Shown here piece by piece: positions 17,159 through 24,281 of a stretch of 64,000 nt of DNA. The stretch covers positions 1 to 64,000 of the forward strand of contig NZ_JACMYP010000013.1 of NCBI RefSeq assembly GCF_020889705.1, in the 5' to 3' direction. Source of the DNA: Bradyrhizobium altum (GTDB lineage Bacteria; Pseudomonadota; Alphaproteobacteria; Rhizobiales; Xanthobacteraceae). Made by a program: the position numbers and the translations under genes. The notes beneath the pieces were generated by a model. That model searched no databases, was not told where the DNA came from, and saw only the letters and a list, made by a program, of their open reading frames with translations. Numbering within the stretch: the first letter of the stretch is position 1; each line of letters begins with the position of its first letter.

Positions 17159-17545
17159 CTACGCGTCGCTTGGGCCCGCGGTTTCCGGAAACGGTGCGCC
17201 GGGGGTGTAGCGCTTCAGCGCGCGGATCTCGTAGACCGCCGACGGGTTGACGCTGCGCAGGTCCCGCGCCGCGGCGATCGCTTCGGCTTCATCGGCGCAA
17301 TCGATCACGTAGAAGCCCAGCAACTGCTCCTTGGTCTCCGAGAACGGGCCGTCGATCACGATGCCGTGGCCGGGCCCGCGCAGGGTGCTGGCGTTGCGGG
17401 TCTCGCCGAGCCGTGCAGCCGGGCCGAGCCGCCCCTTCAACCGTTGACGCACCTCGCGCAGACCCGCCATGACGGCTGCGTCCTCATCGGCGCTCCACGA
17501 CTTGACCTCGGCTTCGACGTGATAGGCCAGGATGGCATAAAGCAT
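17159..17545 (-). CDS. YciI-like (YCII-related) family protein
   Basis: 128 residues of the YCII/DGPF fold: YAILAYHVEA at the start, then DGPFSETKEQLLGFYVIDC in the middle and AVYEIRALKRY at the end. This subfamily often sits beside ECF sigma factors; none is present here. The function is unknown; a dimeric alpha-beta barrel with a possible His/Asp site is expected. It converges on the GrlR-like gene with a 21-bp gap. Confidence 0.85.
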   Translation of the reverse strand: MLYAILAYHVEAEVKSWSADEDAAVMAGLREVRQRLKGRLGPAARLGETRNASTLRGPGHGIVIDGPFSETKEQLLGFYVIDCADEAEAIAAARDLRSVNPSAVYEIRALKRYTPGAPFPETAGPSDA

Positions 17546-17705
17546 CTCGTGAGCTCCTCATTTCTGTTGCGGCAGGCCCAAGGACGGCCCAGAGCCAGCC
17601 ACGCCGACATTTCATGTGTAGCCGACCCGCCGGTTTTTGTGCTGCGACAAGGTATCCCGCCGGCGGCATGGCGGCGGCGAGTAGCGCGGCCCGAACAGCC
17701 AAAAA

Positions 17706-17733
17706 GGCGCGGCGGAATCGCTTCCGCCGCGCC
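17706..17733 (-). terminator. Rho-independent terminator of the tiny minus-strand unit
   Basis: GGCGCGGCGGAA (17706-17717) and TTCCGCCGCGCC (17722-17733) form a perfect 12-bp stem with a 4-nt loop. On the minus strand the stem is followed directly by TTTTT. It therefore ends transcription coming from 17.9 kb. Confidence 0.85.
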
Positions 17734-17798
17734 CCCGGATTTGTTGTCTCGCTGGTCAGGGCTGAGAGCGCCCCGATGCCAGGCTGATTACTCAGAGC

Positions 17799-17843
17799 CT
17801 AGCGGGCGATCCCAGCGAGGTGACAGCGCTTGAGACAAGACAC
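17799..17843 (-). CDS. Tiny 14-residue ORF (leader-like peptide)
   Basis: GTG at 17843 opens a 14-residue frame reading (M)SCLKRCHLAGIAR and ending in TAG at 17799-17801. A perfect extended Shine-Dalgarno, AAAGGAGGTGATC (17858-17846), precedes it with 7-nt spacing; this is the full complement of the 16S rRNA 3' end. It lies between a consensus-like promoter and a strong terminator in a transcript of about 165 nt. Within the transcript TTGTCTC pairs with GAGACAA and CTCGCTGG with CCAGCGAG; the two right arms overlap in GAG, so the stems compete. I do not recognise the peptide. Confidence 0.6.
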   Translation of the reverse strand: MSCLKRCHLAGIAR

Positions 17844-17877
17844 TAGATCACCTCCTTTCTTTGTTGATGGGACCAGC

Positions 17878-17906
17878 AATATAGGTGGCGAATCTGCCGC
17901 TGTTAA
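17878..17906 (-). promoter_or_regulatory. Sigma-70-like promoter for the tiny unit
   Basis: On the minus strand TTAACA (17906-17901) and TATATT (17883-17878) are separated by exactly 17 nt. This is among the best matches to the housekeeping promoter in the window. It would start a transcript near 17870, about 12 nt before the Shine-Dalgarno. Confidence 0.65.
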
Positions 17907-18036
17907 GGCCGCCGTCCGTCCCATCCGGGCCAGGAACCGGCCGGATTGCGCGAACATATTCGCGTTTACCGGCGCACAGGGACGCGCGCCGAGGCAGTTG
18001 AGACGGCCGTCCGGCCGTGTTAGGTGATCGCTCGAT

Positions 18037-18110
18037 GCGGGTGTAGCTCAATGGTAGAGCAGCAGCCTTCCAAGCTGAATACGAGGGTTCGATTCCCTTC
18101 ACCCGCTCCA
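18037..18110 (+). tRNA. tRNA-Gly (anticodon TCC)
   Basis: Acceptor GCGGGTG (18037-18043) pairs with CACCCGC (18100-18106), then T and an encoded CCA (18108-18110). The D arm is GCTC-AATGGTA-GAGC, the anticodon loop CTTCCAA gives TCC, and the T arm is GAGGG-TTCGATT-CCCTT. Its 3' half is duplicated downstream as an attachment-site repeat. Confidence 0.97.
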
Positions 18111-18120
18111 ATTTTTTCAA
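18067..18120 (+). repeat. attL-like direct repeat in the tRNA-Gly 3' end
   Basis: Bases 18067-18112 (46 bp, anticodon loop to just past CCA) are repeated perfectly at 20650-20695. After one mismatch the identity continues for 7 more bases. This is the signature of a tyrosine-integrase element inserted in a tRNA gene, with the tRNA kept intact on this side. Confidence 0.85.
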
Positions 18121-18144
18121 AGACTTAGCGAGAGTGTCGGATTT

Positions 18145-18154
18145 CATTCTGACA
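18145..18154 (+). promoter_or_regulatory. Putative integrase arm-type site (left)
   Basis: CATTCTGACA lies 32 bp inside the left att core. The same 10-mer is found in both orientations inside the right end (20556-20565 and 20611-20620). Such symmetric placing around the core is expected of an attP after excision. Confidence 0.55.
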
Positions 18155-18329
18155 GCCAGGCCGCTTTACATGTTCTGATGCTCGACTGTTTCGCGTGATG
18201 CTCCCATATTCAGCGCACAGCTCCAGACCGAATGAGGTGCGAGCCCATCAAACCGAAGATCTTGGGTTCGGAGGTGCTGCGCGCGCGTGCGGTAATCGGC
18301 GACGATGGCGTAGAAGCAGGACGGGTCGA

Positions 18330-18416
18330 CTAGGACGCGACGACGATCGACACCTTGGTTCCGGAATTGAAGTCGAGCCGCTCGGCTTCGACACCTCGCC
18401 AAACACATCGGCGCAT
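18330..18416 (-). pseudogene. C-terminal remnant resembling the 58.7 kb small protein
   Basis: An ATG-to-TAG frame of 28 residues ends GVEAERLDFNSGTKVSIVVA. This clearly resembles GIEADQLDFNSGREAQITVA in the gene at 58712-58933. It lacks the rest of that protein and has no ribosome binding site, so a decayed copy is more likely than a real peptide gene. Confidence 0.5.
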
Positions 18417-18482
18417 CTTCGCGGAGAGCCCCCGAAAATCTGTTACTCAGCAGCGGCCGCGCCCGTCTCGATGCGAATTGGG

Positions 18483-18731
18483 TCAGTGGTTTTTGAGCAA
18501 GACCGGCTCCCAGAAAAAACGCACCGCTTCTGCTTGCGCGTCATCCACCCTAATGCCGATGTCACGCAGGAGATAGGGATCGCTCTTGATATCCTCCCGC
18601 AGCCTTGCCCTGAAATGAGCGCGCTCCAACCAAATCAGCGGCAGCCGGAAAATGATGGGAAGCGGTAAACCACCCGCCGTGAACAGCGATCGCCAGGAAT
18701 ATTCCGCGAGGGCAGAAGCAAATGGAGGCAC
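18483..18731 (-). CDS. DUF1127 family small protein
   Basis: 82 residues from a GTG at 18731. The C-terminal half, REDIKSDPYLLRDIGIRVDD, is the DUF1127 (YjiS-like) motif, an arginine-rich helical domain that in some alphaproteobacteria affects RNA turnover, phosphate or carbon metabolism. The N-terminal 35 residues are longer and more hydrophobic than in the usual 45-70-residue members (SLFTAGGLPLPIIFRLPLIW). It is the only short intact gene of the mini-island. Confidence 0.7.
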   Translation of the reverse strand: MPPFASALAEYSWRSLFTAGGLPLPIIFRLPLIWLERAHFRARLREDIKSDPYLLRDIGIRVDDAQAEAVRFFWEPVLLKNH

Positions 18732-18989
18732 TGTGTTTCCAATCTTTCCAGATTATATCAACTTTGTTCAAAATAGGCGTGCGACGATCGGTGCGCGCGT
18801 CACCGTGGATGTCGGTCGATCGAACCAGCTTTTCGCTCGGATCCGGAGCGACGCAATCCGTCATGTGTCCGTCTCGATAAGCGAGAAGTTCAAGGGTACC
18901 AACGAAACATTTTGCGTGGATTCGTGAGACGAAAAAATTGGTGTAAAATTCTTAACGCCCAGATATGCGCGGCCGAAGAATGAGGCCCA

Positions 18990-19270
18990 TCAGAAATTGT
19001 CGGGCTTACCCAAGGCGATTGAGCCGCGCGCGAATCGGATGTCGCGAAGGCTCGCAATTTTCCAGGCTATCGCACCACTTCCTTGAGTCCCAGCTCTTCC
19101 GCTTCGTTCAAGAGGTTTCGTACATGGGTGCGCGGTACGCCGACGCTGGCGCCGGCATCGGAGAAAGAAACTCAAACGTGCTGTTTCGCCCATCGGCCCA
19201 ATCTTCTGCATCAGCTTGAGGAGCGAGCCGCGATTGATGCGGCCTGGCCATTTATGCCACACGCCCAACG
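18990..19270 (-). pseudogene. Frameshifted fragment of the two-HTH regulator
   Basis: Reading the minus strand, GSLLKLMQKIGPMGETARL in one frame continues after a one-base shift as VSFSDAGASVGVPRTHVRNL and LNEAEELGLK. This matches the C-terminal HTH of the intact neighbour at 19479-20351 (VSYTDIGARFGVSRTHVRSL). Only this segment remains; the N-terminal half and a start are absent. It is a decayed relative or duplicate of the adjacent regulator. Confidence 0.7.
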
Positions 19271-19457
19271 CGTGAGAACGGAACTTTTTGCGTGGAGTTT
19301 GGCTTTCGCCGCCGGCGTGCCGCTATACTGGGTCTATGTCACAGCGTGGGCGACGCCCGACGGCGTCGTGCAATTCCGCGACGACATCTATATCCGCCAC
19401 GGCTTCGGCGCTTCGGTCAACGCGGTGAAGGCGGAGGGGCGCACGCCGGCCGGCTAG
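19265..19457 (+). pseudogene. C-terminal remnant of an L,D-transpeptidase
   Basis: The frame ending at 19457 encodes VPLYWVYVTAWATPDGVVQF followed by RDDIYIRHGFGASVNAVK. This looks like the tail of the large YcbB-type murein L,D-transpeptidases (typically VYVTAWATPDG...FRDDIY). The catalytic HxxxxxSHGCVR region and everything before it are missing. It is debris from an earlier insertion or deletion. Confidence 0.6.
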
Positions 19458-19478
19458 CGACCAAAAGCTCCGTCGCCG

Positions 19479-20351
19479 TCACCCATTCCTCATCCGTTCG
19501 CTCGCGAGCTTGTAGAGCAGATCGTGCCCCGACATGGCGTCCGCGAGGAAGCGGTCGAAGGCTTGCAGGATCGGCGGCTTGAGTTCGACCAGACGTCCAC
19601 TGCGGCCGGAGAGGCTCACATCGCCATGTTGCGCCGCGTCTTCCAGCAGCGAACGCACATGCGTGCGCGACACGCCGAATCGGGCGCCGATGTCGGTGTA
19701 GGAGACACCGTCCGCGCCACCGGCGGCGGACATCTGAACGAGCTTGATCAGAACCAGCATGCCGGCATCGCGATGCATGAACCGCATCACGGGCGGATTG
19801 CCGGCCAAGATCTCAGCGCCCTTGGCGGAAAAATCGAGAGCGACCAGGCGCTGGGCCCGCTGGAACGCCGGATCGCGCGCCATCGGCTCGGCATAGCCGT
19901 CCGGAAACATCACATGCAACGGCACGTAGTTGTAGACTAGCCACTCCCTGTCGAGCGCCATCATCTTGGGAGTCGGGGTCAGAAGGCGCACCCGGCCGTC
20001 GAGGTCGGAGGGGCGGGAGTCGACATAGCCGAGCTGAACAAGGCGGGCCACCAGTGCATCGATCCGGCGCGGGCTCGCCAATCCGAACGGCTTTATTTCA
20101 GCCTTGAGCCGCTGCGGGGTCGGCCATGTCGAACGATCGGTCACGTCATGGCGGAGATGACGGGACACGATCAGGTTGAACGTCACCTGTCGCATCGTCT
20201 CGACCATCAGCCGGCTCGAGAATCGATCGCCCTCGTGAAACGCGAGCACCGCGTCGATGAAGGCTGAGCGGGCGGCCGCAAAGCGCGGGTTGGCGAGAAT
20301 GTCTTCGGGGGTGTGGACGGGGAGGGCGACGGATCGGGAACGAGTGGACAT
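19479..20351 (-). CDS. Two-domain winged-helix transcriptional regulator
   Basis: 290 residues with two DNA-binding-like modules. A MarR-like winged helix occupies about residues 85-135 (SPRRIDALVARLVQLGYVDS with the wing DLDGRVRLLTPT). A second HTH is near residues 215-245 (YTDIGARFGVSRTHVRSLLE). I do not recognise a named family for the full length. It lies in the tRNA-Gly mini-island beside a broken copy of itself. Its target and effector are unknown; control of island functions is possible. Confidence 0.75.
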   Translation of the reverse strand: MSTRSRSVALPVHTPEDILANPRFAAARSAFIDAVLAFHEGDRFSSRLMVETMRQVTFNLIVSRHLRHDVTDRSTWPTPQRLKAEIKPFGLASPRRIDALVARLVQLGYVDSRPSDLDGRVRLLTPTPKMMALDREWLVYNYVPLHVMFPDGYAEPMARDPAFQRAQRLVALDFSAKGAEILAGNPPVMRFMHRDAGMLVLIKLVQMSAAGGADGVSYTDIGARFGVSRTHVRSLLEDAAQHGDVSLSGRSGRLVELKPPILQAFDRFLADAMSGHDLLYKLASERMRNG

Positions 20352-20555
20352 AATGCTCCGCGAATAGGCTTAGCGGCTTCGCTGCCTTTCAGCGATGGCC
20401 AATTGCGACTCGTCTCAAGCAGGACCGCCCGAGCTTTGCAATAGCTCTGCCGCGCCATGATTAACTTCTGATGTGGGAGCGTCGCTTGGGCCAGGTGCTC
20501 GGGCCAAGGTACGCGCCACGGGTGGTCGGCAAGACGAACTTGGGGCAGCGATCGT

Positions 20556-20620
20556 CATTCTGACAAAGAGAAATCCTGTAACGATCTCAATCGGCCAAAA
20601 CACGTAGAATTGTCAGAATG
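20556..20620. promoter_or_regulatory. Putative integrase arm-type sites (right)
   Basis: CATTCTGACA (20556-20565) and its reverse complement TGTCAGAATG (20611-20620) lie 29 bp and further inside the right att core. The inner copy mirrors the left arm site (29 versus 32 bp from the core). Confidence 0.55.
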
Positions 20621-20649
20621 GCTCCTGAAATCATTGCAAAATCCGGCGA

Positions 20650-20703
20650 CTTCCAAGCTGAATACGAGGGTTCGATTCCCTTCACCCGCTCCAATGTTTT
20701 CAA
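20650..20703 (+). repeat. attR-like copy of the tRNA-Gly 3' end
   Basis: 46 bp identical to 18067-18112, then one mismatch and 7 further identical bases. The copy starts within the anticodon loop, so it is not a functional tRNA. Together with the left copy it bounds a 2583-bp island. Confidence 0.85.
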
Positions 20704-20736
20704 TCACTTGCGGCGCTGCCTCGACTCCATTGGGAC

Positions 20737-20756
20737 AAAGGTGCAGCTGCACCTTT
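20737..20756. repeat. 20-bp perfect palindrome AAAGGTGCAGCTGCACCTTT
   Basis: Exactly self-complementary over 20 bp. As RNA it can fold GGTGC-AGCT-GCACC followed by TTTT, so it may be a bidirectional terminator, or alternatively a dimeric protein site. It lies 34 bp outside the right att repeat. Confidence 0.5.
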
Positions 20757-20917
20757 TGAAAAAGTCCGCGCTCTTGTTCGCGCGGCGCGGCGCTTCTTCG
20801 TGCCGGTAGGATCACGCCGAGCGCTGGAGGGGGCGCGCTGCAATGGCGCGCGGCATCCGTATTGAACTCAGCCCAAGATAGCGGCGACCAATTGTCGGCA
20901 GACTGGAGGACCACGAC

Positions 20918-21067
20918 ATGCCCGACTGGATTCTCGCGCCGATCTGTGTGGTCGCACTGGGCGGCTTTATCTGGTTCGCATTTCGACAGGGTTTCAGGGT
21001 CAAGCCCGACGAGAACAACCGCGACCACCCGACTTTGCCCCTTGGGCCGGACGGGTCGTGGCGCTAA
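20918..21067 (+). CDS. Small single-pass membrane protein, 49 residues
   Basis: The ATG at 20918 follows TGGAGGA with 7-nt spacing. The product starts MPDWILAPICVVALGGFIWF, one clear membrane helix, then a basic turn and a soluble tail with NNRDHPTLPLGPDGSWR. The good ribosome binding site and the coherent membrane-plus-tail architecture make it a likely real gene. No family is recognised. Confidence 0.65.
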   Translation: MPDWILAPICVVALGGFIWFAFRQGFRVKPDENNRDHPTLPLGPDGSWR

Positions 21068-21387
21068 GGGCGGCATCGAGCGACAAGTGCTGCCGGCGCC
21101 ACACCTGCGTGGCCCATGCTCGTGGTGAGATCGTCATGCGGCCGAGGGTGCCAGGGATGGGTGTCAATGGCGTCCATTACGGTCGGCGACCCTACACCCT
21201 TTGGAGTATGCCGATCGTCACGTGAACCTTCTGCCCAGATGTGTAGACGTAATGGCTACCGGGATTTTGCATTTCCTTCCTGGGGCTAGAGCTGACGCCG
21301 TCCGCATGCATTTTAAGCGGGCGGTGTTGTGCTGAGGTGAACCATCGCCCCGTCGCAGCATCCCGCTCCCGCGCGCGGAGGCGGCCT
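21068..21387. other. Intergenic region, 320 bp
   Basis: No well-supported gene. A 26-residue minus-strand frame (MQNPGSHYVYTSGQKVHVTI and six more) ends near 21192-21200 and has AGGAAGG close before its ATG, but it is too short to call. Nothing else is seen. Confidence 0.4.
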
Positions 21388-21477
21388 ATGAAGCGCATAC
21401 CCACGAGCGAAGCGATCATCACCGTCGCCTTGTTGGTGATATTCGCGCTCGTGATCTGGTTTGGCGCTATGCCCTGA
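21388..21477 (+). CDS. Small membrane peptide, 29 residues
   Basis: ATG at 21388 after GCGGAGGCGG. The product begins MKRIPTSEAI and is followed by a single hydrophobic helix (ITVALLVIFALVIWFGAMP). Positively charged start, one helix and immediate stop are typical of bacterial small membrane proteins. The function is unknown. It has no clear relation to the flanking pyruvate kinase gene, which is on the other strand. Confidence 0.5.
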   Translation: MKRIPTSEAIITVALLVIFALVIWFGAMP

Positions 21478-21566
21478 GACTCGGGCGCCCGGCGCAACGA
21501 GCCCGAAAATCTCGACGGACCGGATGCGCAGGGTGTTTGGGACCGCGATGCTGACGGATGACTCTG

Positions 21567-22982
21567 TCAGGGGAGCGAAACGACTCGCAGGTTGTTCGTG
21601 CTTCCTGCCTGCCCAAAGGGAATGCCGGCGACAACGACCAGCAGGTCCCGGCTTGATGCAAACTGCTCTGCATGCGCGAGAGCCGTCGCGCGCTCGACCA
21701 TCTCCTCATAGCTCCCGACATCGTCGGACAGAACGCTGTGCGCGCCCCAAAGCAGGCACAAGCGACGCGATACTTCGCGGCTCGGGGTGATGGCGAGGAT
21801 CGGTAGGCTCGGCCGCTTGCGCGCGACGCGTGCGGCCGTGGTGCCGCTCGACGTGTAGGCCACGATGGCTGCGGCGTGAATGACGGAGGCGAGGTCGGCG
21901 GCGGCCGTTGCAACGGCATGCGGCGGCGTCTGCTCTTCGCCGGGCTGGGTCGCCTCGACGATCGAGCGGTACATCTTGTGCTGTTCTGTGCTGCGGATGA
22001 TGCGATCCATCATCTCGACGGCCTCGCGCGGATAGTGGCCCGTCGCGGATTCCGCCGACAGCATCACCGCGTCTGCGCCATCATAGATCGCGGTCGCAAC
22101 GTCGGAGACTTCCGCGCGCGTCGGTGTCGGCGCGGCGACCATGGAGTCCAGCATTTGCGTGGCGACGATCACGGGCTTCACCGCAAGACGGCACGCCCGC
22201 ACCAGCTCCTTCTGGCGCCCGGGCACGTCCTCATGTGGAATTTCGACGCCGAGGTCTCCACGCGCAACCATGATGGCGTCGCAGAGCTGGATGATGTCGT
22301 CGATCCGCTCGAGCGCTGCCGGCTTCTCGATCTTGGCCATCAGGCCGGCGCGGTCGCCGACGAGACTTCTCGCCTCGATGATGTCGGAAGGCTTCTGCAC
22401 GAATGACAAGGCGACCCAATCCACGCCGAGGTTCAGACCGAACTCCAGATCGAGGCGGTCCTTGGTGGTGAGCGGCGAAAGGTCGAGCACCGTCCCCGGC
22501 AGATTGACGCCCTTGTGGTTCGAGATCGTGCCACCGACGATCACCCTGGCTTCGATGAAATCGTCACCGAGCCCGGCGACGCGAACCCGGACCCTGCCGT
22601 CGTCGATCAGAAGGTCGTGGCCGGGGGCCACGGCGGCAAAGATTTCCCGATGCGGGAGCGGGATCGCGGTTCGGTCGCCCTCCGATCCGGACAGCACGAA
22701 CCGGATGGTCTCGCCGGCCGCCACGGTAATCTTGCCATCGCGCAAGTTGCCGACGCGGATCTTCGGACCTTGGAGATCCATCAGGATGCCGATCGGACGG
22801 CTGACCTCCTGTTCCAGCCTTCGGATCGCGGCGTGGATGGTTGCGTGGTCGCTCTGGGTTCCGTGGCTGAAGTTGAGACGGAACGTATCGACGCCTGCCA
22901 GCAGCAGCGCTTTGAGCATCTCGGGGGAACTGCTGGCGGGGCCGACGGTTGCGACGATCTTGGCCCGTCGATGACGACGCAT
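21567..22982 (-). CDS. pyk: Pyruvate kinase
   Basis: 471 residues. The TIM barrel carries RAKIVATVGPASSS, LNFSHG, the substrate motif MDLQGPKIRVG and the signature IEKPAALERIDDI with IMVARGDLGVEIP; a C-terminal allosteric domain follows (SGTTAARVARKRPSLPILA). It converts phosphoenolpyruvate and ADP to pyruvate and ATP. It is the last gene of a minus-strand run (glycerate kinase ends 3 bp before it). Here it would finish the route glyoxylate to tartronate semialdehyde to glycerate to 2-phosphoglycerate to PEP to pyruvate, once the general enolase has acted. It is probably a pathway-specific paralogue. Confidence 0.95.
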   Translation of the reverse strand: MRRHRRAKIVATVGPASSSPEMLKALLLAGVDTFRLNFSHGTQSDHATIHAAIRRLEQEVSRPIGILMDLQGPKIRVGNLRDGKITVAAGETIRFVLSGSEGDRTAIPLPHREIFAAVAPGHDLLIDDGRVRVRVAGLGDDFIEARVIVGGTISNHKGVNLPGTVLDLSPLTTKDRLDLEFGLNLGVDWVALSFVQKPSDIIEARSLVGDRAGLMAKIEKPAALERIDDIIQLCDAIMVARGDLGVEIPHEDVPGRQKELVRACRLAVKPVIVATQMLDSMVAAPTPTRAEVSDVATAIYDGADAVMLSAESATGHYPREAVEMMDRIIRSTEQHKMYRSIVEATQPGEEQTPPHAVATAAADLASVIHAAAIVAYTSSGTTAARVARKRPSLPILAITPSREVSRRLCLLWGAHSVLSDDVGSYEEMVERATALAHAEQFASSRDLLVVVAGIPFGQAGSTNNLRVVSLP

Positions 22983-22985
22983 GGG

Positions 22986-24281
22986 TCACCTCATTGCTGG
23001 CTTGCCGGCCGCAATCAGCACGGCGCGGATATCGTTGACATTGGTAAGCGTTGGGCCGGTGCGCACGAGGTCTCCAAGGCGGTCGAAGAACGTGTAGCTG
23101 TCATGGGCTGCCAGAAAGGCCCGTGCGTCAAGCCTGCTCGCGGCGGCGCGCCGCAGCGTATCCGGACCGATCAAAGCTCCAGCCGCATCTTCCGTTCCAT
23201 CAATACCGTCGCTGTCTCCCGCAATCGCCCAGATATCGGACGTACCGGACAGGGCGATGACAAGCCCCAGCAGGAATTCGGTGTTGCGGCCGCCGCGACC
23301 CGCCGGCCCGCGTCCGATCGTCACCGTCGTCTCTCCGCCGGACAGCAGCACGGCAGGGGCAGGGCCGGGCTGCCCATGCCCCGCGATCGACCGGGCGATG
23401 CCCGCCATCACGGTTCCGAGCTCGCGCGCCTCGCCTTCGATCGCGTCTCCAAGGATGATCGGGGTCAGGCCTTCATCTCGCGCAGCGTTGGCCGCAGCAT
23501 CAAGTGCATGGAACGGCGCGGCAAGGACACGGACATCGGCGTCGATCTCGCCGGGTTTCGGGGTCTCGTCGGCTCGCTCAAGCACGAGCCGCGCAGTTTC
23601 AGGCAGGTCGATTGCAAACCGGCTCACGATCTCCTGCGCGTCGGCTTTTGTGCTGCTGTCCGGCAGCGAGGGACCGGAGCCGATCGCGGCGGGATCATCG
23701 CCGGGAATATCTGAGGTCACGAGCGTCGTGACGTGAGCGGGGCGGGCGACGAGCGCCAGCCGGCCGCCCTTGATCGCGGACAAATGTTTGCGGACAACGT
23801 TCATCTCGGCAATCGTCGCGCCGCTTGCAAGCAGGGAACGGTTGACCGCCTGCTTGTCGGCGAGGGTCATCGGGGATGCAGGAAGGGTCATCAGGGCCGA
23901 GCCTCCGCCGGACGTCAGGGCGATGACGAGATCGTCCGCTGAAAGTCCCCGAACGGCGCTGAGCATCCGAAGGGCGGCGACCTTGCTCGTGTCGTCAGGC
24001 ACGGGGTGAGACGCCTCGAGCACTTCGATGCGGCCCGCGGGGACTGAATGACCGTGGCGAGTGACCACGACACCCGAAAGGTCGACATCAGGCCAGGCCG
24101 CGTCGAGGCCTGCTGCCATCGCGGCCGAAGCCTTGCCGGCGCCGACGACGATGCATCTGCCCTTCGGCTTTGCCGGCAGAGCGCGCGCAATGGTTATCCT
24201 TGGATCGCAGCTGGCGATCGCAGCATCGAAGATCTTCCGCAGCGCCGTCCGCGCCCGCAAGTCCGTCCAATCAGTGTTCAA
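22986..24281 (-). CDS. ttuD: Glycerate 2-kinase (TtuD/GckA, MOFRL family)
   Basis: About 431 residues if started at the TTG at 24281, chosen because it overlaps the upstream transporter stop by 11 bp and has CCGGAGC before it; a longer frame reaches 24335. It is a DUF4147/MOFRL protein: VVGAGKASAAMAAGLDAAW near the start, TSDIPGDDPAAIGSGPS in the middle and the MOFRL signatures GGRNTEFLLGL and AGDSDGIDGTEDAAGA at the end. It phosphorylates D-glycerate to 2-phosphoglycerate; older annotations call it hydroxypyruvate reductase. It links GlxR to pyruvate kinase in the same cluster. Confidence 0.9.
   Translation of the reverse strand: MNTDWTDLRARTALRKIFDAAIASCDPRITIARALPAKPKGRCIVVGAGKASAAMAAGLDAAWPDVDLSGVVVTRHGHSVPAGRIEVLEASHPVPDDTSKVAALRMLSAVRGLSADDLVIALTSGGGSALMTLPASPMTLADKQAVNRSLLASGATIAEMNVVRKHLSAIKGGRLALVARPAHVTTLVTSDIPGDDPAAIGSGPSLPDSSTKADAQEIVSRFAIDLPETARLVLERADETPKPGEIDADVRVLAAPFHALDAAANAARDEGLTPIILGDAIEGEARELGTVMAGIARSIAGHGQPGPAPAVLLSGGETTVTIGRGPAGRGGRNTEFLLGLVIALSGTSDIWAIAGDSDGIDGTEDAAGALIGPDTLRRAAASRLDARAFLAAHDSYTFFDRLGDLVRTGPTLTNVNDIRAVLIAAGKPAMR

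Larger units (their letters stand above)
18111..18482. other. Left part of the mini-island, 372 bp
   Basis: Two things can be pointed out: the 10-mer CATTCTGACA at 18145-18154, 32 bp after the att core (putative integrase arm site), and a short minus-strand remnant at 18330-18416 listed separately. No intact gene is supported. Confidence 0.5.
20352..20917. other. Right end of the mini-island and att junction, 566 bp
   Basis: No gene is supported. It holds two copies of the 10-mer CATTCTGACA in inverted orientation (20556-20565 and 20611-20620), the right att repeat (20650-20703) and a 20-bp palindrome (20737-20756). The first and second 10-mers could also pair as a long-loop hairpin. Confidence 0.5.

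Noticed and set aside
18166..18408. 80-residue minus-strand frame in the mini-island
   Set aside because: No recognisable domain or ribosome binding site; it overlaps the more meaningful LDFNSG remnant in another frame.
20556..20620. CATTCTGACA/TGTCAGAATG as a terminator hairpin
   Set aside because: The 45-nt loop and lack of a T-tract make a terminator unlikely; a third copy beside the other att site fits integrase arm sites better.
20618..20809. 63-residue plus-strand frame across the right att repeat
   Set aside because: It is the translation of the duplicated tRNA-Gly end and the palindrome next to it; no ribosome binding site and no protein-like pattern.
21192..21497. 101-residue minus-strand frame before pyruvate kinase
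   Set aside because: Most of it is not protein-like and it is opposed by a better small plus-strand gene; only the last 26 codons have a possible ribosome binding site, too little to call.
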